Assembly (NCBI RefSeq): GCF_014200575.1
Contig: NZ_JACHBZ010000017.1
Span: forward strand, 67,488-131,487
Direction: 5' to 3'
DNA length: 64,000 nt
Source of the DNA: Mucilaginibacter saanensis
GTDB taxonomy: Bacteria > Bacteroidota > Bacteroidia > Sphingobacteriales > Sphingobacteriaceae
Shown: positions 28,106 to 36,572 of the stretch, in pieces
Numbering within the stretch: position 1 is the first letter of the stretch
Layout: each line of letters opens with the position of its first letter
Notes under the pieces: model-generated
Told to the model about the DNA's origin: nothing
What the model saw: only the letters and a program-made list of their open reading frames with translations
The model's database searches: none
Position numbers and translations under genes: made by a program

Positions 28106-28864
28106 ATGGGCTTACTTGATTTTTTTAAAAAGAAGACGACTAATATCCACCAGCCTGAACAACAAACCAATACACCTCCGCTTAACAAAAACTGGCGTGT
28201 GCTGAATGTATTTGAGGCCAGGCTTAGCGAAATGGGGTATAGTGTTAAAAGGCATACACAATATCTGACTCTTATTGTAGATGATGAATTAGAAATAAGT
28301 TTTATGATAGTGGAAAACCCCGGTAACCACCCCTCTCTAATGCATTTAACGGTTTCTGCATCACATCCAAAATATTTCCAAAAAGGGGTAATTGAGAATG
28401 TTGTGGGTACCGGTTATTCTCTTGAAAATCAGGCAAACTCTGCTTTAAACAATTACATCAACTCAACATTCCTAACAATAATTGAGAGCTTTTCAGATAG
28501 GCACAATCCCAACCTTGATTTCACGACAACTGTTAACGGCAAAGTGGTGTTATGGCATCCAAAATTGGGAAGCCTATGTACTCAGGGTCAATGGAATGAA
28601 AATCCACCAGACGAACTTTTTTTTGATTTATTAAAAGACAAAATTCCGGATCAACTGACTTCCAATAAAATAAACTGGTTAAAGATTTACATCTCTAAAA
28701 GAGCCAATGGCGAAATTATTGGGGAATGTCTTTTTAACAATGATCCTTGGGAAGCCGCTTCCAACGAAATTTTCAATTATGCAAAGACTTGGGAAATGCG
28801 AGGTGAATTTCATGGGCTGAAACAATTTATCATGTTTAGGCGATGTGACGCTTCTGATATTTAA
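28106..28864 (+). CDS. Conserved hypothetical protein, DUF6348-like
   Basis: The 252-residue soluble protein begins MGLLDFFKKKTTN, a start common to small cytosolic proteins of this kind, and continues with NVFEARLSEMGYSVKRHTQYLTLIVDDELEISFMIVE and later WHPKLGSLCTQGQW and EAASNEIFNYAKTWEMRGEFHGLKQFIMFR. The overall pattern resembles DUF6348 proteins; this is from memory and not a search. There is no signal peptide or membrane helix. It follows the ADP-ribosylglycohydrolase relic in the same direction, so it may be the remaining partner of a former gene pair. Function unknown. Confidence 0.6.
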   Translation: MGLLDFFKKKTTNIHQPEQQTNTPPLNKNWRVLNVFEARLSEMGYSVKRHTQYLTLIVDDELEISFMIVENPGNHPSLMHLTVSASHPKYFQKGVIENVVGTGYSLENQANSALNNYINSTFLTIIESFSDRHNPNLDFTTTVNGKVVLWHPKLGSLCTQGQWNENPPDELFFDLLKDKIPDQLTSNKINWLKIYISKRANGEIIGECLFNNDPWEAASNEIFNYAKTWEMRGEFHGLKQFIMFRRCDASDI

Positions 28865-29142
28865 TATAAAATTCTATCTTTGTATCAATTCCTGATTTGT
28901 TAATCTTTTAAATATCAAGGAATCATGACAGAGCAACGCTACATATCGCCCCTTTCGCTCATTGCCTAATTAGGCAGGCAAATCCTGTATTTTATTAAAT
29001 AATTAAATGGTTGCATGGAAAATCTGTGCATTATTTTGCCTGCCTCTAATTTCATTGGATTTTTTCTGAGCACTATAAAAGGGTATATCCTTACTCAAGG
29101 ACGAACGGAGATCAACAATCAAATTCAAAAAAATCAAATATA
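28865..29142. other. Intergenic region with long inverted repeat
   Basis: The region between the DUF6348-like gene and the rtcB leader has no gene. It contains the 12-bp palindrome GCCTAATTAGGC (28964-28975). Its right part, together with GGCAAA, reappears inverted at 29035-29050 (TTTGCCTGCC then TCTAAT) about 50 bp further. Transcribed, this could fold into a long-range stem. No exact TAnnTTTG promoter element is seen. Confidence 0.4.
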
Positions 29143-29253
29143 CATGTGATGAACACACATGAACGGCCGTGCCGTATCAAACCGGCGCGCCCCGCCAAAT
29201 ACATTAACAAATTTAAAAACATACCCAGGTATAGCTCAAAAGAAGCTTACCTG
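29143..29253 (+). promoter_or_regulatory. Structured leader of rtcB-prfH (three consecutive hairpins)
   Basis: Three hairpins follow each other: CATGTG/CACATG (29143-29161), a 7-bp G+C-rich stem with arms CGTGCCG and CGGCGCG (29168-29189), and arms CAGGTATAGCT (29226-29236) and AGCTTACCTG (29244-29253), which pair over 10 bp with one bulged T and a 7-base loop. The last one ends 20 bp before the rtcB ATG. Such a leader could be a cis-acting control element or an RNA substrate. Confidence 0.5.
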
Positions 29254-29273
29254 AAATTAGAAACATAACCCAC

Positions 29274-30674
29274 ATGGGCAATTTACGAACAAAAGATTTA
29301 AGTAAAATAGGTTACCATAATGATCAGCTGCGAAGTTTGGTTATTGGCATAGCCGCTAAAAACTTCAAGCACCACAGTAAGCAGCAATTGCTGGATATGC
29401 TGGTGAATATTAAGAACAACCCGGAAGCATTTCTGGATAATGAATTAACAAGCAAAATAGCCGAAAAGGTGATCGGCAAAACGGATGCGCCATTGTTTAA
29501 AACGTTTGAGTTACGGGATGAGCCCGTTTATTGCAAAACTTACGGAGGCAAGGGCATTGAGCAATCGGCTAAAAAACAAATGGAACTGGCTAATTTGCTG
29601 CCCGTAAGTATACAAGGCGCACTCATGCCCGATGCGCATATGGGCTTTGGCCTGCCTATTGGCGGCGTGCTGGCCACGGAAAACGCGGTAATCCCTTATG
29701 CGGTAGGTATGGATATTGGCTGCCGCATGGCACTGTCTGTTATTGATGAGAGCGATGGTTTCCTGAAGCGGTTTGAATACCAGATTAAGCAGGCCCTGAA
29801 AAACCATACCCATTTCGGTATGGAGGGAGGACTGGAGATCAGGCAGGAACATGAGGTTTTGGATAGCCCCATGTTTAACCAAATTCCATTTTTGAAACCC
29901 TTGCGCAGTAAGGCGGTAAGGCAATTAGGTACATCGGGTAACGGCAACCACTTTGTGGAGTTTGGCGAGATAGAGCTTTTAGCTGATAACAGTTTATGTT
30001 TACCGGCCAAAAAGTATACGGCTTTACTAACACACTCCGGCAGCCGCGGATTAGGCTCGGCTATTGCACGGCACTATACGCAGATAGCCATGAATACCTG
30101 CAAGCTGCCGCAACATGCACAGCAACTGGCCTGGCTGGATATGAACAGCGAGGCCGGGCAGGAGTACTGGCTCACCATGACTTTGGCTGGTGATTATGCT
30201 AAAGCCTGTCACGAGCGCATCCATGCCAACTTATTAAATGCTTTAGGTTTAAAAGCTTTGCACGTGGTACAGAACCATCACAATTTTGCCTGGAAGGATC
30301 AACTGGCCGATGGTCGCAATGTGATCATCCACCGTAAGGGAGCAACACCTGCGCATAAAGGCGAATTGGGCATCATCCCCGGCAGCATGACCACACCTGC
30401 TTACCTCGTATCGGGCAAGGGCATACCTGATGCTTTATGCTCGGCATCGCACGGTGCAGGCCGGGCCATGAGCAGGCAAAAGGCTAAGGACAGCATGACG
30501 GTATCGGCCATGAAGAATCTGCTAACCAATGCAGGTGTTACCTTAATCGGCGGCACGGTTGAAGAAAACCCATCGGCATATAAGGATATTGAAACGGTAA
30601 TTGCTGCTCAGCATGACCTGGTTGATATTCAAGGCAAGTTTTATCCGCGTATTGTTAGAATGAATAAGGAGTAG
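29274..30674 (+). CDS. rtcB: RtcB-family RNA ligase
   Basis: The 466-residue protein carries the RtcB motifs in order: LMPDAHMGFGLPIGGVL, GMDIGCRM (metal-binding Asp and Cys), GTSGNGNHFVEF, LTHSGSRGLG, HVVQNHHNFAW, IHRKGATPAHKGE and SASHGAGRAMSR, whose His is the guanylylation site in RtcB. It joins RNA 2',3'-cyclic phosphate or 3'-phosphate ends to 5'-OH ends with GTP and Mn. Its stop is 2 bp from the prfH start. The partner suggests a role in repairing cleaved 16S rRNA rather than general tRNA repair; this is inferred from known RtcB-PrfH pairs. Confidence 0.95.
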   Translation: MGNLRTKDLSKIGYHNDQLRSLVIGIAAKNFKHHSKQQLLDMLVNIKNNPEAFLDNELTSKIAEKVIGKTDAPLFKTFELRDEPVYCKTYGGKGIEQSAKKQMELANLLPVSIQGALMPDAHMGFGLPIGGVLATENAVIPYAVGMDIGCRMALSVIDESDGFLKRFEYQIKQALKNHTHFGMEGGLEIRQEHEVLDSPMFNQIPFLKPLRSKAVRQLGTSGNGNHFVEFGEIELLADNSLCLPAKKYTALLTHSGSRGLGSAIARHYTQIAMNTCKLPQHAQQLAWLDMNSEAGQEYWLTMTLAGDYAKACHERIHANLLNALGLKALHVVQNHHNFAWKDQLADGRNVIIHRKGATPAHKGELGIIPGSMTTPAYLVSGKGIPDALCSASHGAGRAMSRQKAKDSMTVSAMKNLLTNAGVTLIGGTVEENPSAYKDIETVIAAQHDLVDIQGKFYPRIVRMNKE

Positions 30675-30676
30675 TG

Positions 30677-31294
30677 ATGAAAAAGATGGCAATACAAATT
30701 ACCGCAGGCAAAGGCCCGGCAGAATGCTGCCGGGTTGTAGCCTGCGTACAAAGCCTGATGATAAAGCAAGCCAAACAACAAGGCATTCAAATGAAAGTGC
30801 TGGAAAATAAGGCTGGTGAGTTGAACGGCACGTTACTATCTGCTACAATGATGACTACAGGCGATAACCTGGATATGTTTATAAAAGAATGGACAGGCAC
30901 TATACAGTGGATAGCGCAAAGTCCGTATCGTAAATATCACAAGCGCAAAAACTGGTTTGTGGGCGTAGCCGCTTTTGATGTGAAGGAGCTGATGCAATGG
31001 AACCCTAAGGATGTTAAGCTGGAAACCTGCCGTTCATCCGGACCAGGCGGGCAAAATGTAAACAAAGTGGAAACTGCCGTTCGCGGAACACACCTTCCAT
31101 CGGGATTACAAGTAATGGCAATGGATACCCGGTCGCAACTGGAAAATAAGAACCTTTGTATGGTCCGGCTCGAGGCCAAAATATTGGTTTGGCAAACCGA
31201 ACAACTGGTGGCGCAGCAGCAAAACCAATGGCAGGAGCATAATGCATTAGAGCGGGGTAATCCGGTTAAAACCATAAAGGCAGACCTGTTTTAA
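30677..31294 (+). CDS. prfH: PrfH, peptide chain release factor homologue
   Basis: The 205-residue protein ends with a class-1 release factor catalytic domain: CRSSGPGGQNVNKVETAVRG, with GGQ at residues 124-126, followed by LPSGLQVMAMDTRSQLENKNLCMVRLEAK. The codon-recognition domain of RF1/RF2 is replaced by a short N-terminal domain (about 1-95), as in PrfH. Known PrfH proteins release peptide from ribosomes cut in the decoding centre, so that the partner RtcB can religate the rRNA. The ATG at 30677 is preferred to a GTG just before it: an AAGGAG sequence at 30666-30671 lies 5 bp upstream, unusual in a genome type that rarely uses Shine-Dalgarno sequences. Confidence 0.93.
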   Translation: MKKMAIQITAGKGPAECCRVVACVQSLMIKQAKQQGIQMKVLENKAGELNGTLLSATMMTTGDNLDMFIKEWTGTIQWIAQSPYRKYHKRKNWFVGVAAFDVKELMQWNPKDVKLETCRSSGPGGQNVNKVETAVRGTHLPSGLQVMAMDTRSQLENKNLCMVRLEAKILVWQTEQLVAQQQNQWQEHNALERGNPVKTIKADLF

Positions 31295-31310
31295 ATGCCT
31301 GCTGATAATT

Positions 31311-31344
31311 TACTCCATTGCGAATATAGTTTCGCAATGGAGTA
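31311..31344. terminator. Hairpin downstream of prfH
   Basis: A near-perfect 14-bp stem (core ACTCCATTGCGA and TCGCAATGGAGT) with a 6-base loop lies 16 bp after the prfH stop. There is no T-run on either side, so termination or mRNA end protection is likely but not certain. Confidence 0.6.
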
Positions 31345-31402
31345 TTGTCAAATCAAGAATCTTATTATTCGTCATTTTTCGCTATGCCTATATTCCGCTT
31401 TT

Positions 31403-32965
31403 TTAATGCCCGACAACTGAATTACAAACAAACCACCGGGCGGCTGCCTTTTTAAGTTCGCTGTAATCTGGCGCCCCTGCAGAAACCCAGGCGATAATCC
31501 CATCTGGGCGTATCAACACCGCGCTCAAGCCTAACTGATCCTTAGCAAGGGCCGAAACGTACTTGATTTGGCCGCTGTATTCGTCCGCCAAAGCTTTGAG
31601 TGAAGCATCCTTACCAAAATCAAGCAGTATTCCTTGGCCATCCTGCATTAGCTCGCCAATTGTTGCACCGTCTTCAAACTCAAAATTGGGAACGCTATGT
31701 CCTATGAGCGGATGTTCGCCCCCAAGATTGTAATGTGTATAAATACCCCACACGCGGCCTGCAAAGTAGGTGGCACCATCGCGCGTATTCATCAAATCAC
31801 GAATAATCGCATATAACGCGCGGGCATGGGGTTCTGTGCCCATGATGGCAACCTGGGTACGCGACCAATCAAGCACTTGTGCCCCAATAGGGTGCCGCTC
31901 GGCATAATAACTATCCAGCAAGCCTTCAGGTGCTTTGTTTTGGATGGTTGCGGCAAGCTTCCAGCCCATGTTCATGGCATCGCCCAGCCCAAGGTTAAGT
32001 CCCTGGCCGCCCAGCGGCGCATGAATGTGTGCGGCATCGCCGGCCAAAAGCACCCGTCCGTTACGGTAGGTGGTGGCCTGCCGTGCCCGGTCAGTCCAGG
32101 TGGTTGCGGCATGCAGCGTACTGATAGTAACATCAGTGTTCGAAACCCGGCGCAATACCTCCTGCACGTGTTCAAGCGTGATCGACTTTTCTGAGCTATG
32201 AAACGCCCCGCCGTCAAAATCCTGTATCATCAGGTAACCTGGCTGCGATTGGAGGTACATACCGGTAGGCGTCACGTTACGCCCGGGGTTAAGTTTTTCA
32301 GGGTCGGCGATGTCTAACTTAGTAGTGTAACCGGTAAATTCCGGTTCCGTACCGGCAAATTCAAAACCACCCGCCTTACGAACAGCGCTACGGGCTCCAT
32401 CGCAACCCACCAGCCATTTACCTTCAAAAGACTGATTGCCCGACTGAACTGTCACCCCATCCATGGTTTGATGGAAGCTGTTAATGGCAAGCCCACGCCT
32501 GATCTCTACCCCCAAGATTTCTGCGCGGCGTGCCAGCAACGTTTCCAACTCCTCTATTTCAGAGATTAAACTGGTTTCGGTTGAACCCGGCAGGCGGTAC
32601 TGCCATTGCGAGGTATCCACATCGCCGGCATGAAATGGAATACCGGCGAAGTGCCCTACCTGGCGCTGCGCGCCCTGTTTGGCATTTTGATGCGGGTTTT
32701 TTAGGCTTTTATGGATCTCCAATTCGCTTAGCAAACCGCGGCGGTAAAGCGCTTCAATAGTAGGTGCCGAGAGTCCCCGTATCCCGAAAGGAAGTTGTTT
32801 CAGGGGGGAGTGCGGATTTTCTGCCTTCTCCAGTACCAAAACTGAACATTGGGCCAGTGCCAGTTCACAGGCGAGGAACAAGCCTACAGGCCCCGCGCCG
32901 GAAATGATTACATCGTATATAGATTTATTTTGTGCAGACTTATTGTTTTCAAGTGTTGTTGTCAT
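31403..32965 (-). CDS. FAD-dependent aromatic monooxygenase (PheA/TfdB-type hydroxylase)
   Basis: The Rossmann motif VIISGAGPVGLFLACELA, the conserved GCDGARSAVRK and the second FAD motif RVLLAGDAAHIHAPLGGQGLNLGLGDAMNMGWKLA place it in the group A flavoprotein hydroxylases. A C-terminal thioredoxin-like tail (GQGILLDFGKD to VLIRPDGIIAWVS) is typical of the PheA/TfdB branch. The ATG at 32965 is preferred to an in-frame TTG at 32986. It probably hydroxylates a phenolic or polyketide-like compound with NAD(P)H and O2. The AraC-type regulator gene lies 41 bp upstream in the same direction. Confidence 0.9.
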   Translation of the reverse strand: MTTTLENNKSAQNKSIYDVIISGAGPVGLFLACELALAQCSVLVLEKAENPHSPLKQLPFGIRGLSAPTIEALYRRGLLSELEIHKSLKNPHQNAKQGAQRQVGHFAGIPFHAGDVDTSQWQYRLPGSTETSLISEIEELETLLARRAEILGVEIRRGLAINSFHQTMDGVTVQSGNQSFEGKWLVGCDGARSAVRKAGGFEFAGTEPEFTGYTTKLDIADPEKLNPGRNVTPTGMYLQSQPGYLMIQDFDGGAFHSSEKSITLEHVQEVLRRVSNTDVTISTLHAATTWTDRARQATTYRNGRVLLAGDAAHIHAPLGGQGLNLGLGDAMNMGWKLAATIQNKAPEGLLDSYYAERHPIGAQVLDWSRTQVAIMGTEPHARALYAIIRDLMNTRDGATYFAGRVWGIYTHYNLGGEHPLIGHSVPNFEFEDGATIGELMQDGQGILLDFGKDASLKALADEYSGQIKYVSALAKDQLGLSAVLIRPDGIIAWVSAGAPDYSELKKAAARWFVCNSVVGH

Positions 32966-33006
32966 AATAGAATGATTAAAACACAAAAGTCCGGATTGTT
33001 GCTGTG

Positions 33007-33825
33007 TCAGGCTTGTATAAATGCGACAAAATTGCTACTTACAGCCGGTTTCTCTTTCTTGGCCTTTCGCGCAAATGCCGCCGGCGTAGTACCGCTGTAG
33101 CGCTTAAACTCCCTGCTTAGGTGTGATTGATCCGTATAGCCCAACTCGTGAGCCAAGCCGGCAAGGCGGGTATCCGGATAAAGCCATAATTGGTTTCGCA
33201 CCTGCTCAAACCGTATCAGAGCAGACACATCTTTAACCGAATAACCAGAGGACTGCTTGAAGTTTCTTTCCAGTGTACGAACCGTTGCATGGGCCGCCGC
33301 CGCTACCTGGCTTACCGGCATGGCGCCGTTTGCTTCTCTCATGGCAACGCCTGCTTTGAACAGCATACTGCTGGGAGCAATGCGCGACCGTTCATTCAGA
33401 AAATACTGTTTTATCTGGGTCAATGCTTCATCTATCCTGCCTGCGAGAATACATTTATTCAACACGGATTGAAGCTGGGCCATGGGATGCTCAAATATAC
33501 GCACCCCGCCTTTACCGGACGGCAGCCCGAGCAAATCAAATACTGTCCAGGGAAAGCACCTGATACCAATGATCTCTAAACGGTTTTTAGCGTAAAAAGT
33601 AACCGGCTGATTGAGTAGTCCCATCATAAACGGCGATGGTAATGGCTGTAAATCTCCATTGTAAGCAATGCTACAACCACTTCCGAAATGAAAAATAATT
33701 TCAGCGTAACCATCAGGCTGCACCTCAAAACTTGATTGTAGCTCTCCGGAGTCCCTTCTATTGTACCAAAAGCACTTTATGGTATCCCGTAGCTCTTCAG
33801 GAGGTTCAAATTCTTGATGCTGCAT
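33007..33825 (-). CDS. AraC-family transcriptional regulator
   Basis: The N-terminal part (FEPPEELRDTIKCFWYNRR, VQPDGYAEIIFHFG, then IGIRCFPWTVFDLLG) is the DUF6597/AraC effector-type domain, and the C-terminal part is a double helix-turn-helix (VSQVAAAAHATVRTLERNFKQSSGYSVKD and LAHELGYTDQSHLSREFKRYSGTTPAAF). The ATG at 33825 is used; a GTG five codons upstream is possible. It is co-oriented with and upstream of the flavin monooxygenase gene, so it probably controls it. Confidence 0.9.
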   Translation of the reverse strand: MQHQEFEPPEELRDTIKCFWYNRRDSGELQSSFEVQPDGYAEIIFHFGSGCSIAYNGDLQPLPSPFMMGLLNQPVTFYAKNRLEIIGIRCFPWTVFDLLGLPSGKGGVRIFEHPMAQLQSVLNKCILAGRIDEALTQIKQYFLNERSRIAPSSMLFKAGVAMREANGAMPVSQVAAAAHATVRTLERNFKQSSGYSVKDVSALIRFEQVRNQLWLYPDTRLAGLAHELGYTDQSHLSREFKRYSGTTPAAFARKAKKEKPAVSSNFVAFIQA

Positions 33826-34014
33826 TTTGCAAGATAGCACATTTGAGGTGTACTGAATACAAGTATGGAGAAAAGTGCATTAATTACATCCCCATAAAAA
33901 ACGCTGCAAAACGAACCAAAATTGCACTTTTTGATACCCGAATACTGCAGAGTATCTTCTTGGCAGATTATAAATGAATATGACTAAAAACAAATTAATT
34001 GTTCGACTTCTTGT

Positions 34015-34878
34015 CTAAGGTAAATTAGGCCTGTGGCAATAGGAAAACATGGTAACTTCACCAGTATACTGGTTTTTCCAAACAGAATACCATGTTTTAT
34101 TGAAAAAGCAATATCGGTACCGACTAAGATTTATCATCGGGTAAAAACCTATTACATGATACTTCTTCTTTTTAATATCTTCCTGATAAATGTAAGCATC
34201 CAATTTTTGACTATCTGTGTAAAATATGTGTTGATCTTTATCGAACTTCAATAGAAAATGGGCTCTCTTGTCATGGTTTTTCATACACTTATTATCTTTT
34301 GACTTTAGCAGGTCGCGGGCTTTAATCGCTATCTGATAATTATCAATACCCGTACCTTGTAATTTTAGGTTTAAATTATAATACCCATCATCAAATTCAT
34401 GAATAGATTGAATCTCCGCCATAATGCAGAATTTACCCTTATTTACCCCTAATACTAATACGTTGTTGTATCCGTCATCAGAGCCGCCGCGAGGACTATA
34501 AACAATTTCTAAAAGATTATCGCTAAGATGATGTACTCTTTCCAAAGAATAGAAGTCCCCAATAGCTAGGCTATTACCAGTTAGCTCAATATGAAACACA
34601 TGGCCACTAAAAGGCTTTTCCCATAAATTAACTTTTGCTGTGAAACCATCAAAAGTCTTTATAGCGTAAGCCATTACATCATAGGTGAATGTGCCACCAT
34701 ATGCTACTGTCTTTTTAGTAATAACTGAGAACGCCTCTTTTTTCAACTCGTTGTCCGCTGCCTTCTGCTTTTCAGGACTATCGTTTAAATATCGCCAAAG
34801 CTGTGCATGAGCGATATTATTGCGGGTATAAAAAAATAAGATCGATAAAACAATTAGTGTTCGGTTTAAGAAGGCCAC
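34015..34878 (-). CDS. Exported hypothetical protein
   Basis: The 287-residue protein has a signal peptide (LNRTLIVLSILFFYTRNNIAHAQ). The mature part is strand-rich and polar (TVAYGGTFTYDVMAYAIKTFDGFTAKVNLWEK, LEIVYSPRGGSDDGYNNVLVLGVNKGKF). No family is recognised. Its codon use appears more A+T-rich than the rtcB and monooxygenase genes. With the HNH gene it belongs to a short accessory stretch. Function unknown. Confidence 0.55.
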   Translation of the reverse strand: MAFLNRTLIVLSILFFYTRNNIAHAQLWRYLNDSPEKQKAADNELKKEAFSVITKKTVAYGGTFTYDVMAYAIKTFDGFTAKVNLWEKPFSGHVFHIELTGNSLAIGDFYSLERVHHLSDNLLEIVYSPRGGSDDGYNNVLVLGVNKGKFCIMAEIQSIHEFDDGYYNLNLKLQGTGIDNYQIAIKARDLLKSKDNKCMKNHDKRAHFLLKFDKDQHIFYTDSQKLDAYIYQEDIKKKKYHVIGFYPMINLSRYRYCFFNKTWYSVWKNQYTGEVTMFSYCHRPNLP

Positions 34879-34971
34879 TATCGAAAAAATAATGCTTAAA
34901 TTTAATAATTAAATATCAACAGAAAAGCCTTCAGAATTATCTGAAAGCTTTAATAAAGCTTTTTAAAGAAT

Positions 34972-35030
34972 CTCCCATGCTTATCAAATGGATGGGAGAG
35001 TTTGTAGCCCATAGGGAAAACTTTTCGAAC
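34972..35030 (-). repeat. Possible decayed attachment site (tRNA 3' end-like) with hairpin
   Basis: GTAGCCCATAGGG (35004-35016) followed by TCGAAC (35025-35030) resembles the tRNA 3' end fragment at 36332-36353, which reads GTAGCCCGTAGGGG then TCGAAC, with an insertion in the middle. As at the other copy, a hairpin (CTCCCAT 34972-34978, ATGGGAG 34992-34998) lies on the low-coordinate side. The similarity is short and could be chance. Confidence 0.35.
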
Positions 35031-35097
35031 TCCCTTTTTGCAGATTTGAAAGGTTTAGCAACTTAAGGAATGGCTATTGGGTTAAAGTCTGTACATT

Positions 35098-36258
35098 TTA
35101 CCTAAAACTATTTCTTATTCTAGAAAATATTGACCCTTTTATTGTTTCTGATTGTTTTCGTGTAGTTGGGCTTTTAATATTTTCAAGCAATTGCAAAAGC
35201 CAATTAAGTGTTCTCTGCGCAGTCCACACTTTGTCATCTTCTACAAACTTTCGGTCGTATTTGTGCGGTAAGTGCCATATTAAGGTTACCTCATCACGTT
35301 TAAACACTGGTGATAATGTGAATACGATAATCGGATCGTTAGAATTAATGGCAATTAAGCACTTGGGGGTTGAACTAAAATAGAACGAATTATTATTTGA
35401 GCTATCATGATCATTTTGAGCGGCGTAAGAAACCAGGAAGTCCCATTCCGCAGCTGTTATTGTCATCATTCTATAGCATTCTCTCGATTTGTATAATTCA
35501 AGGTTGCCAATACCCATAAACGTTTTAAACCTTGGTAAAAATTCTACATATACCCTTAAAAAATCCTTCAGAATGGTTACTAATTGATTGTATGCTTCAT
35601 TTTTCAAGTGAAGCGAACTTGTGCCAATTATTACAAATGCTGTTTCACTTTTTTCACTATAATAATGTAATATCACCTCCTCCAGTGTATATTCTTTGCT
35701 CCGCTCAATTAAATGCAAAATCTGGTCATGATTTAATGCAACCATATTACTGACCTCATAAAACTCAATTGCACAACTGCCCAACTCAATAAATTTCGAT
35801 GGCAAAAGAGCATTAAGAACAATTAATGTATCAGAGTTAAAATATGATGGGTTGAATGCCGGTTCGTTATGGTCAACAATTGAATAGCTTTTCCCAAATT
35901 GTGCTTTCTCCTTCAGTTTACGATTTTTGATTGCTTTTTTACATTCTTCTTCAACTTTTGCTTTTTTCTCCTGAGCATAGGCTAAATAAAACCTTTCAAA
36001 AGATTCATTAAAAGCGGAATGTGATTTCTGCCGGTTTAGTAGCTTAGAAGTTGGCAATAAATTACCTAATGAATTCAGGCTAAAATCAGCACCTAAATCA
36101 TATTTAGAAATTTTTTCTTGGAGTAATATTTTGTCTGTCGATCTTGGGATAATATGATCTATCTCCAAATCCTTAAAATTCTCTATCCTATCACCACTAT
36201 ATGCATCTCTTTTTCCATGAGCCACCCATATGGCATATCTTAATTCACTTCTGAGCAT
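35098..36258 (-). CDS. HNH endonuclease domain protein
   Basis: The first 80 residues hold an HNH nuclease motif: YSGDRIENFKDLEIDHIIPRS (Asp34, His35), then SLGNLLPTSKLLNRQKS with Asn66 and Asn75. The usual Cys pairs of zinc-stabilised HNH folds are absent. A lysine/glutamate-rich helix follows (about 90-120) and then about 260 residues of no recognised family (VLNALLPSKFIELGSCAIEFYEV and onward), perhaps a sensing domain. It may act as a DNA nuclease in defence or mobile DNA biology. It lies between a tRNA 3' end fragment and a weaker similar sequence, which supports acquisition by transfer. The exact role is unknown. Confidence 0.75.
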   Translation of the reverse strand: MLRSELRYAIWVAHGKRDAYSGDRIENFKDLEIDHIIPRSTDKILLQEKISKYDLGADFSLNSLGNLLPTSKLLNRQKSHSAFNESFERFYLAYAQEKKAKVEEECKKAIKNRKLKEKAQFGKSYSIVDHNEPAFNPSYFNSDTLIVLNALLPSKFIELGSCAIEFYEVSNMVALNHDQILHLIERSKEYTLEEVILHYYSEKSETAFVIIGTSSLHLKNEAYNQLVTILKDFLRVYVEFLPRFKTFMGIGNLELYKSRECYRMMTITAAEWDFLVSYAAQNDHDSSNNNSFYFSSTPKCLIAINSNDPIIVFTLSPVFKRDEVTLIWHLPHKYDRKFVEDDKVWTAQRTLNWLLQLLENIKSPTTRKQSETIKGSIFSRIRNSFR

Positions 36259-36302
36259 TTTAATTGATTAATGTTATAGAAGTATAAATATATAAAATAA
36301 AA

Positions 36303-36330
36303 AAGCCGCTTTACTTTTGTAAAGCGGCTT
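36303..36330 (-). terminator. Intrinsic terminator behind the tRNA 3' fragment
   Basis: AAGCCGCTTTAC and GTAAAGCGGCTT form a perfect 12-bp stem with a 4-base loop. On the minus strand it is followed by a long T-run. It sits 1 bp after the tRNA-like 3' end, as a normal tRNA gene terminator would. Confidence 0.85.
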
Positions 36331-36331
36331 C

Positions 36332-36353
36332 GTAGCCCGTAGGGGAATCGAAC
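36332..36353 (-). pseudogene. 3' end fragment of a tRNA gene (probable attachment site)
   Basis: Read on the minus strand, GTTCGATTCCCCTACGGGCTAC carries the T-loop GTTCGATTC and the 3' acceptor half of a tRNA, followed directly by a terminator. The 5' side does not pair: the T-stem partner and the rest of a tRNA are missing. From memory it resembles the 3' end of a Bacteroidota tRNA-Glu. A 3' fragment with its original terminator is what remains at one end of an element that integrated into a tRNA gene. Confidence 0.6.
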
Positions 36354-36572
36354 ACGATTCTTAACCAATTGGCTTGCAATATTTTATATGGTTTTAAATT
36401 CACTACACACCGAATTACCAACCAATTTTTTTTGATGCAGATTAATTACAAATCTTACTATACGAAGATAATACAAAACATTGCACAATTTACCATTTTT
36501 ACCGCAATTTAGTTGTATTAACAATACTTCATTTTCTTTGCCGCAGAGGGGATATTGAGCGGTTCATTCCAT
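36354..36572. other. Intergenic region next to the tRNA fragment
   Basis: A+T-rich, no gene on either strand. No integrase gene or second tRNA fragment is seen here. Confidence 0.4.

Noticed and set aside
28964..28975. Palindrome GCCTAATTAGGC as an operator for rtcB
   Set aside because: It lies about 300 bp before the rtcB start and overlaps a longer inverted repeat; there is no evidence tying it to a promoter.
36332..36353. tRNA gene
   Set aside because: Only the T-loop and the 3' acceptor half are present; the 5' acceptor strand, D-arm and anticodon arm are missing, so it was annotated as a fragment.
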